The position numbers and the translations under genes are program-made. Of a stretch of DNA of 64,000 nucleotides, positions 56,732 to 64,000 are shown piece after piece. The notes beneath the pieces are model-generated. The model made no database searches. It had not been told where the DNA came from and saw nothing but the letters and a program-made list of their open reading frames with translations. Numbering within the stretch: position 1 is the stretch's first letter; each line of letters begins with the position of its first letter. Location: contig JAOANR010000009.1 of assembly GCA_030278955.1 (NCBI GenBank), positions 38,650,945 to 38,714,944 of the forward strand, given 5' to 3'. Source of the DNA: Hygrophila difformis. Its lineage: Eukaryota; Streptophyta; Magnoliopsida; Lamiales; Acanthaceae.

Positions 56732-58200
56732 TCAAACAACCCAAGTAACATTGATATCACCTCCAAATCCATAACCTCCTCCATGGTCATCATCTCCTGA
56801 GCCCGAGGAGCGAGGTCTACGACCTCCCTCCAGCCTCTCTATCTCATCCACAATGGTAGACTGCGTCTGGCTAACAGTATCCACCGTGGTCTTCAATGCA
56901 TCAAACTCTTTCCGAGTCACCTCATTCTTGCTTGACTGTGTAGAATTGTTGGCGGCCTTCCGCGTGGGCTGAATGGCTTTAGCAAGTGATCCTAAAGAGA
57001 TTCATCGATGATAATTTGAATAATCATCTTAAAGTTATGTCATTCTAAGCAATATTAATAACTTAGAATACTACTTTACCTAGACCATAAATTGCCTTCT
57101 GCCTGTCGTGCCCACCCACAACCTCGTAAAGGACAAGGTCAGGATCAAAACGGTCTTGAGTATGTGGATTTTGGCTGTGTCTCCATAATAGTATTATATT
57201 CCTCATGTTCAAGTATCAATAATTAGATAAAGCCGAATAAACTAAAATTTCATCAAGTTCTAAGACACTCAGACAATTTAAATTTTACAAATGTACACGG
57301 ACCACCTGTGTCCTAGGTGAAATCCAGTTATCCTTTTATGTTTCCTTGTGTGGGTGTGCTCATGCAACTCGGGATAGTGTATTGACCTATTATGTTCACT
57401 TGCCTACATAGAAATATAAAAATATGTGTTATTGCAAAGGAAAAAGCTAAATTTGCATGTATTTAGAATATGTTTAAATTAAAAGGCAATTCATACCAAT
57501 CTCTTACGTCTCGCTAGGTGTGATTTTGAACCTGCTCAGTGTGTGGGGAGTGCTGGAGCGGTCTCTTGCCCATGCCGTCGGTTCAATTTATTCATGTTTT
57601 GTTTCTCCTTGAATTTTGGCAACAAGGGCATCAACCGGGTAAGGCTTCTTCTTCTTTTTTTATTTTATTTATTGAGTCTGATAAGGATGTATTCATTGTA
57701 CCTAAAACGCCAATATTGTCAAATACACTGTTACATAACAAATGCATTGTATATAAACATAGAAGGAAAATAAATCCAATTGATGTTGACATTTCCCGCA
57801 CCACATTGTTCTTCTCCCACTCGTTCTTCACCTTCACTTCGTCAGCAGGATCCCAGAGAGTAACTTTCTGCGTATAAGCACAAAATTAATCAAATTTAGG
57901 CTTGTTAATAATAATAAAAACTAACTAAAATGTAAACATGTAATTGATGTTTCGTTACAACATACTTGGAATTCACCCAATGAAAATCCTTGGTCCCTTG
58001 GGATAACCGCATCCATGTGACGCCATACATGTCCATCCTCATGGGATAATAATTCCACATCTTCTTCACAAGTGTATTCAGGATCTCAATGCTTAACAAT
58101 TAACTTAAGTAATTAGACACTTTTAGGAAAAATATTAGAAAAAAAATTAGCAATACTGACAAACTTATGTGATTTTACTTACACGCCATCATCTGGATTG
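56732..58200 (-). pseudogene. CACTA-associated plant transposase-type gene (Transposase_24-like), 3' exons
   Basis: Minus-strand exon-like pieces: SGDLALNTPASQALWPLE... joined across E6 (58218-58183), then CEEDVELLSHEDGHVWRHMDAVIPRDQGFSLGEF (~58070-57960), DPADEVKVKNEWEKNN (~57850-57800), DRFDPDLVLYEVVGGHDRQKAIYGL (~57160-57080) and MTRKEFDALKTTVDTVSQTQSTIVDEIERLEG... (56920-56732, reaching the stop). The YE.VGG.DR...YGL block and the C-terminal coiled coil resemble the plant Ptta/En/Spm-type protein. Frames are broken and the gene is split by E6. Confidence 0.5.
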
Positions 58201-58223
58201 GGGGCAAGCAATTGCCTATTCTC

Positions 58224-58529
58224 TGTAGATTTTGATATCTCTCACACACAAAAACACTTTACACTTTTGATATCTAAAAATGATAACAAAAAGCGGAGAG
58301 TTGTTTAGCTAAAGCTTTCTTTAGATTTCTTGCTTTGCTTCGCTCTGAGAATTACAATAATCGAAAAACCTATTTATAGAAATGAAAACATACAACAGAG
58401 AATGAACACATGCTAATACTGTTCTTATTGTGGCTTCAAGCTTTTCGGCGAGGTAGATGAGCCTCCTTCTTGGACTTCGGCGATTCCTGTTACTTTTACG
58501 GCATTTGATGTTTATGCCGTTTTTCAACA
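58224..58529 (-). repeat. E6 3' LTR
   Basis: TGTAGATTTTGATATC ... GCCGTTTTTCAACA, nearly identical to 61532-61837. Confidence 0.92.
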
Positions 58530-58543
58530 AAACTCCCCCGTAA
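58530..58543 (-). promoter_or_regulatory. E6 polypurine tract
   Basis: Minus strand ACGGGGGAGTTT directly before the 3' LTR start TGTTGAAAAA. Confidence 0.8.
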
Positions 58544-58574
58544 ACTTCAAATGCTTCTGTCATCAATCATCCCT

Positions 58575-59659
58575 ATCTCAAAAACAACATCTTGAGTCTT
58601 GGCCAGCTCGCAGAGAAAGGTTACCCAACCTTTCTAAAAGATCAGTTGCTGCATCTGAAAGACAAGCAAGGACGTCTGATAGCACGAGTCGAAATGGAGA
58701 GAAATCGAATGTACAAGTTGAACCTGCGAAACTTGCAAGGGAAATGCTTACAAGTAAAAGTAGCAGATAAAGCGTCGCTATGGCATCACCGCTTTGGCCA
58801 CTTACATTATGATGGTCTGAAAAAGCTAGTGAAGATGAAGATGGTGAAAGGACTGCCTATCATGGATTTTGGAGGAGAATTTTGTGAAGATTGTGTACTC
58901 GGGAAGCAAACAAGATCCTCATTTCAAAAGAAGGCCGAATATGAAGCGAAGCATCCGCTTGAGCTGATCCACACCGATATATGTGGACCAATGACTCCCG
59001 AATCTTTCAGCGGAAGGAGATACTTCATCTCTTTCATCGATGATTTCTCCCGAAGGACGTGGGTCTATTTGCTGAAGGAAAAATCCGAGGCAGTCAAGGT
59101 GTTCAAAATATTCAAGGCGAGTGTTGAAAAAGAAACTGCCAGATCCATCAAAGCAATTCGATCTGATAGAGGAGGCGAATACACCTCGACAGCCTTCCGA
59201 GAGTACTGTGAACGAGAAGGCATAAGAAGATATCTGACAGCACCATACTCGCCCCAACAAAATGGAGTAGCTGAAAGGAAGAATAGGACCATCCTAGATA
59301 TGGTTCGGTCGATGCTGAAAAGCAAGAAGATGCCCAAAGAATTCTGGGCAGAAGCTGTGATGTGTGCCGTCTACATACAGAATCGGTGCCCACACATGAA
59401 GTTGAAGAATCGAACACCACTGGAAGCATGGAGTGGTAAGAAGCCTACCGTCTCTCATCTAAAAATATTTGGTAGTGTAGCCTATGCACATGTACCAGAT
59501 CCGCGAAGGATGAAGCTAGAAGATAAAATCAAAGCATATGTTTTTATCGGATATGATGGACTGACAAAAGGGTATAAACTGTATGACCCGATAAGCAAGA
59601 AGGTGATGAAGAAGATGAGCAAGAAGGTGATGAAGATGATACCAATTTGTAGATTTTGA
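58575..59659 (+). pseudogene. E6 Copia integrase segment, inverted relative to the element
   Basis: Native start KNNILSLGQLAEKGY, which should follow YYVPDLK of the protease region. GAG pre-integrase and zinc domain: WHHRFGHLHYDGL ... CEDCVLGKQ. Catalytic core: HTDICGPMTPESF (first Asp), IRSDRGGEYTS (second Asp), PQQNGVAERKNRT (Glu). C-terminal part to KGYKLYDPISKKV, then loss of frame in an acidic repeat. The triad is intact, but there is no RT or RNase H after it, and the strand is opposite to gag. Confidence 0.9.
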
Positions 59660-60911
59660 GATCTGGGACATAGTAGACATCTTGGATTGTCCCTATCAAG
59701 CCATCATTCTGTGTGAAACATATCGTACCACGGCCTTTGACTTGCACTTTTGATGCATTTCCGAATGATACATGACCATTGTCAACTTTATGTATTTCTT
59801 TGAATAGATGCTCATCATAGCACATGTGGTTGCTTGCTCCAGAATCGAGGTACCAGGATGTGTCATTGTTGACATCATTGTGGGCCATCATGAGAACACC
59901 TCCATTTGCTTTGTCTTCCACGACTAGATTGGTTGTCTCTTCCACTCGTCTGTTGACCCGACACTCTTTTGCAAAGTGTCCCATCTTGCCACAATTGTAA
60001 CAACCCTCGTTGTTGCAGTCGTCGGAATGATGACCATATTTGTGGCACTTTTGGCATTTGACGTTGGAGAAATTTGATCGACCGCCTCTTCCTCGAGCGC
60101 GTCCTCTTCCACGCCAGTTTGCTTGGCTTGATTGAAATTTGTCCTTATGGTATCCTTCATAATTGTTGCCTTGGATACCATGACCGTATCGACGATTTCC
60201 ACGGTCATGTCCTCTCCCCCAAAAATTTCGAGTGTAGGGAACCTTTTCATCTTTAATTGATGCCTTGGCCTGGAGTGCCTGGTCGAGTGACTCCTTTTTC
60301 TTTTTCTTTTTCCTTTGTTCATGTGCTTCGAGAGATCCAGCGAGCTCTTCAACGGTGAGCACTTTGAGGTCCTTCAATTCTTCAATTGCACACACAACCT
60401 TTTTGAAATCATTGGTTAATGATCTCAATATTTTCTCCACAATTCTGGCATCGGACAATTCTTCTCCGTTCCGATTGAGTTGGTTTGCCACGGTCTTGAC
60501 ACGTGTGATGTAGTCAGACACGTTTTCTGACTCCTTCATTTTCATGCTTTCAAGCTCTCCATGAAGGGTTTGGAGACGCACTTGCTTTACCCGGTCGGCT
60601 CCTTTGAATGATTTTTCAAGGATGTCCCATGCTTCTTTTGAGATGGTGGCACCGGATATTTTTTCGAAGCCTGATTCGTCAACGGCTCGGAATAACATAT
60701 ACAGGGCTCCGCTATCTTTGGACCACGCATCTTTCAATGCCTTTTGTTCAGCTGCAGTCAATTTTCCGGTATTTTCAGGTTCTTCAAAACCATTTTGAAC
60801 AACGTCCCATGCATCTTGAGCTCCAAGAAGTGCTTTCATTTGAATACTCCATTTCTCGTAATTTGCTTTTGTGAGCTGCGGCAATGACATTTGTCCCGTG
60901 ATATTCGCCAT
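59544..60911 (-). CDS. E6 Gag-protease (Copia)
   Basis: 455-aa frame; native to about residue 418 (YYVPDLK, ~59660). Past that it reads through the inversion junction. Gag domain (residues 10-205: TKANYEKWSIQMKALLGAQDAWD, LQTLHGELESMKMKESENVSDYI), Arg/Gly-rich linker, zinc motifs KCHKYGHHSDDC and CYNCGKMGHFAKEC (CX2CX4HX4C), and protease start WYLDSGASNHM with the catalytic DSG. MANITGQMSLPQLT is a good start for this family. Confidence 0.88.
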   Translation of the reverse strand: MANITGQMSLPQLTKANYEKWSIQMKALLGAQDAWDVVQNGFEEPENTGKLTAAEQKALKDAWSKDSGALYMLFRAVDESGFEKISGATISKEAWDILEKSFKGADRVKQVRLQTLHGELESMKMKESENVSDYITRVKTVANQLNRNGEELSDARIVEKILRSLTNDFKKVVCAIEELKDLKVLTVEELAGSLEAHEQRKKKKKKESLDQALQAKASIKDEKVPYTRNFWGRGHDRGNRRYGHGIQGNNYEGYHKDKFQSSQANWRGRGRARGRGGRSNFSNVKCQKCHKYGHHSDDCNNEGCYNCGKMGHFAKECRVNRRVEETTNLVVEDKANGGVLMMAHNDVNNDTSWYLDSGASNHMCYDEHLFKEIHKVDNGHVSFGNASKVQVKGRGTICFTQNDGLIGTIQDVYYVPDLKIYKLVSSSSPSCSSSSSPSCLSGHTVYTLLSVHHIR

Positions 60912-61516
60912 TTGACCTGGATAAATAATATATATTTTTTGCTAAATATATATATATTATTTCAAATATATAGTAATATTTATAAATGTGTGGGTCGGCT
61001 ATTAATTCCTGTAGTTGTGGAATTAAATTTTGGTCTCCCTTTCAATTGTGATCCGACAAATCTTTCAACTTGTAAGTCACACCTCACTATCTTTGGTCTT
61101 GAATTTCTCTCTGCACATTAAATCCCATGTATCTCACCTCCCTTTCCTTTTGTGCATTTCTTTCAAAGGAAAAAGGTAGCAGCGACATCTTCAAAAAATA
61201 GAACAGACCATCAGCGAGCTCCCCGGAGAAGAGAGAGATGAGCAGAGGGCAGTAAGCCGTGGTGACTGGTCGGCCGGGGCCCGGGCAACGTTGGCTGTCG
61301 GAGGTTGAGAAAGGCAACGGTAGAGGCCAGCGAGGTCGAGTCTGGACTAGGCGGCAGCTGTGGCGGTGCGGGTTCGCCGGAAAGAGGAGAACCCACTGGG
61401 AGCGGGGAGGAGCAGGCGTTGCAGCAGCTACGAAGACACAAAGGTGGGTAGATTTAATTCTTTAAATTTGAGTGTTTATACTCAAATTTGTTTTGCTCTG
61501 AGTTTGGATCACTCAG
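60912..61516 (-). other. E6 leader, no gene
   Basis: Untranslated region between primer site and gag, GC-rich in 61210-61440, AT-rich near gag. Confidence 0.6.
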
Positions 61517-61528
61517 GCTCTGATACCA
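61517..61528 (-). promoter_or_regulatory. E6 primer binding site (initiator tRNA-Met)
   Basis: Minus strand TGGTATCAGAGC, 3 nt from the 5' LTR at 61532. Confidence 0.92.
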
Positions 61529-61531
61529 ATT

Positions 61532-61837
61532 TGTAGATTTTGATATCTCTCACACACAAGAACACTTTACACTTTTGATATCTAAAAAGGATAACCAAAA
61601 GCGGACAGTTGTTTAGCTAAAGCTTTCTTTAGATTTCTTGCTTTGCTTCGCTCTGAGAATTACAATAATCGAAAAACCTATTTATAGAAATGAAAACATA
61701 CAACAGACAATGAACACATGCTAATACTGTTCTTATTGTGGCTTCAAGCTTTTCGGCGAGGTAGATGAGCCTCCTTCTTGGACTTCGGCGATTCCTGTTA
61801 CTTTTACGGCATTTGATGTTTATGCCGTTTTTCAACA
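61532..61837 (-). repeat. E6 5' LTR
   Basis: 306 bp, TG..CA; the TTCTC target copy follows at 61838. Confidence 0.92.
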
Positions 61838-62300
61838 TTCTCTAGGGGCCATAGGGCCTGTGAGGCTGGTGTATTGAGTGCTAGATCACCCGATTCTAAC
61901 ACAAGAAATTATGAATAATAAAATTTAATGTTCAAGTGTAAAATACGAGATATTTTATATACCTGCAGTGTCAGTATCAAGTGTACTGCCAGCGGCAATG
62001 TCAGTATCAAGTGTACTGACAGGCTGGCTATTAGAAGTGCTTGATGCTGCTCAAAATAGTTTCTACATTAAATATATTTAGTGAATTATGTAATTATGTA
62101 ATATTTACTAATAATGAACTGGTATTTATACACTAATCTACTCTCTGTATTGAGAGTCTCTCGCGTGCCTCTCGCACCATAGCAGCAATCTCAGTCGTCG
62201 TAGGTGGTCGTGGTGTAGCATCCAGCTACGATCTAGTATGACCTGGAGTGCCTGAAGCTGAGTCACCCCCCGGTCAGACATCTATTGACAAAACAATCCG
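61838..62300 (-). pseudogene. CACTA-associated gene, 5' exons
   Basis: Minus-strand pieces DATPRPPTTTEIAAMVREARERLSIQ (~62215-62140), SSTSNSQPVSTLDTDIAAGSTLDTDTAG (~62050-61965, donor GTATAT) and SGDLALNTPASQALWPLEN up to the E6 insertion. An in-frame stop is present in the first. Together with 56732-58200 this is one gene broken by E6. Confidence 0.45.
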
Positions 62301-62872
62301 GAATATAAGATACATGTATATTATGCACTTACATTGAGTTTAGGCCACAATTAAGAGAAAGTATGTGTTATGTTTTAAGATTTTGAACTTGGAAATCCTC
62401 ATATGATATCTCTTATTATGATTAATCAATGTCAATGTCCGTTGATGTAGAAATATGGTCTATTGATGTTTCAGAATCAGTACTTCAATCCCTCTTTCTT
62501 GAACAAGGAGCCATCCATCATGATGAATTATTGATCCACTGAGGTGGCACACCATAGATCTATTTACCGTCACAGTCACACTTCATTAGCGTGCCTAAGA
62601 CTAGAGGTATTAAGATGGATTGGCAGTGAGACACGAGCTATCTTGTGGTGGGAGTGGGCTAGAATTACCTCGGTCCAGCTTAATCACCAATCCATTAGCG
62701 GGTTAAGGGTTAGAGGCGCTAGCCTATGGTTTGTTTAATTAATTAATTAATTATTTAAATTATATAACACTTCTTACCACTCGTCTGGAGCAATGCTTAA
62801 TCCTCTAGCTGTGAGGATTTAAGACGGAAAGCAGGATGAAGACTATCCCAAAGCTTGCTACTATCTAGATAT
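62301..62872. other. Nothing recognised
   Basis: No coding or repeat signal beyond a short TTAA repeat near 62735-62750. Confidence 0.5.
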
Positions 62873-63397
62873 TGAATCAAAAAAGTAAATGCGGAAATGC
62901 ATTAAACGAAAGGAAATGCTTTATTAAAGAAAATACACACTGTAGAAATGTAGTTTTTGTATTGGTGTTGAAACCATGTTTTCTGCCTAGAATTCGTCTA
63001 TTTATACAAGCATTGGTGGCTTCTGTGGAAAAGCATCTTTTGAGGATGAAACAGATACTACTCCAGACACAACTCCTCATGCTTTCTTTATTTCCTTGGT
63101 GTTGACAACTCCTATAAGGACACCCATGCATCCTTGTTCAGGATCGTGTTGCCTCGGACATGCTTGAGAATTCTTCTCGGATAGCGTTACTTCGACAGAT
63201 GTTGCTTAGGATGCTGATCTTCGTGTTGTGCACCTTTATTATATTTCTAGCTGTTTCCACGGGATACTATAGCTCGGGGTCCGATTGTTCGGATAGACCC
63301 TTGATCCAGGGGTTAACTAACGCTATTGGGCCTATTTGATGCATTGGGTCGTAGTTGAGTTTTGGGCTCTATTAATACATATTTTACATGTTAAACA
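62873..63397 (-). repeat. 3' LTR of an unassigned retrotransposon
   Basis: Minus strand TGTTTAACATG ... TTTTTTGATTCA, ~525 bp, with a TATA box TTGTATAAATAGA (62998-63010) and an AATAAA-type signal near 62928. A purine tract (GTTGGGGGGAT, 63398-63408) directly precedes the LTR start, which marks it as the 3' LTR. The internal part continues to the right. Confidence 0.6.
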
Positions 63398-63569
63398 ATC
63401 CCCCCAACTTTTTCTGCAATAATGGACCTGGTATTTGGCCCTTTTGTTGACAAAGGTTTGAAATTTCCCCAATCTGGAATTTTCTGTAACTATACCGTGA
63501 TTTGAGGACCTTCATTGATTAATATCTTTGAACATTGGATAGTCATCTTTATCCGTTCTCGGTAACTGC
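63398..63569 (-). other. 3' internal end of the unassigned element
   Basis: Polypurine tract at 63398-63408 and about 160 bp with no coding signal, interrupted at 63570 by another LTR. Confidence 0.45.
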
Positions 63570-64000
63570 TGTAACGCCCCGAAAATTTTATACCATTTTC
63601 GTGACGTCACACGTATTAACTGTTCTAAACTGTTGATCACTCAGCTTAGACAACCAATACGAAGCTGGGTATAAACAGAAACATACACCACGGTAATAAC
63701 TGCCAACAAAACAATTAATAATCCCATGAACATAACATGGCATAGCCGGGCGACAAGCCCTGAAATGAATCAACGACATGATTACAAATCCAATACCAGA
63801 AATAACTAATAAATAAATCATATGTGACACACCGATCAAATCTAAGAAATAACAAATATTCTTGTCACAAAGATCATGTAAGAGCATATAACATTTATTC
63901 TAAACAAAAAATACAAGAAATGCAGCCTAGCTAGTCCGCTCAACCCGTACCCCCATTAACGTGTTCTGCGCGATCCGTAGCAAGATCTATAAAACAGACA
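63570..64000. repeat. E7: partial chromovirus-type LTR
   Basis: Begins TGTAACGCCCCGAAAATTTT, the usual extended LTR end of this group, and runs off the window. No partner is visible. Orientation is probably as E2-E4 but not proven. Confidence 0.55.

Larger units (their letters stand above)
58224..61837 (-). mobile_element. E6: small Ty1/Copia element with inverted integrase segment
   Basis: 306-bp LTRs (58224-58529, 61532-61837), primer site next to the right LTR and polypurine tract next to the left one, so the element reads on the minus strand. Target duplication TTCTC at 58219-58223 and 61838-61842. Gag-protease is in the proper orientation, but the integrase segment (58575-59636) is inverted. 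RT and RNase H are absent. It sits in an exon of the CACTA-type gene. Confidence 0.92.

Overview
This is eukaryotic plant DNA, most likely from a dicot with a transposon-rich genome. The signs are Athila-type and chromovirus (Tekay/Del-like) Ty3/Gypsy elements, a Ty1/Copia element, Stowaway-, hAT- and CACTA-type DNA transposons, a broken ATP-citrate lyase beta-subunit gene and a ROT4/DEVIL (DVL/RTFL) small-peptide gene. Species cannot be read from the sequence. There are no operons or bacterial signals.

Layout. 1-18136: a minus-strand Athila-type element (called E0 here) with its 5' LTR at 16019-18136, a tRNA-Asp primer site and a broken gag-pol. A plus-strand large-LTR element (E1, 544-10940) is inserted in its integrase. 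E1 has 3.38-kb LTRs but no gag or RT. It carries a short coiled-coil ORF and an antisense gene of the 'putative plant transposon protein' type. 18137-18837: piece of an older LTR (E5) into which E0 inserted. 18838-18982: hAT terminus. 18983-19636: anonymous flanking DNA. 19637-47980: one nested block flanked by the target duplication ATATT. Its frame is a tandem element (E2) of the form LTR-internal-LTR-internal-LTR. The leftmost LTR was later split by E3 (20405-28846, target duplication ATCGA) and E4 (29401-36831, target duplication TAATT). E2, E3 and E4 all lie on the minus strand and have only gag between their LTRs (TR-GAG-like). 47981-54991: flanking DNA with an ATP-citrate lyase pseudogene, Stowaway-like MITEs and the DVL/RTFL gene. 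54992-62300: CACTA-type remains interrupted by a hAT element (55634-56677) and a small Copia element (E6, 58224-61837) whose integrase segment is inverted. 62873-64000: 3' LTR of another element and the start of one more chromovirus LTR.

How the parts work together. The gag-only elements and E1 must depend on pol from elsewhere. Their LTRs share one plan: TG..CA ends, a GGCGCG-rich block, a TATA box (E2, E4), conserved splice donor and acceptor sites that would define an intron inside the LTR leader, and inside that intron arrays of short hairpins. The hairpins keep pairing through compensatory changes and G-U pairs in the sense RNA. In E2 each hairpin carries a 7-nt loop and a perfect RNA polymerase III B-box, like a tRNA T-arm. 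These hairpin arrays, the repeated 'hairpin + polypurine tract + TGTAAYACCC' modules next to the 3' LTRs, and the tandem E2 array are the most unusual structures in the window.
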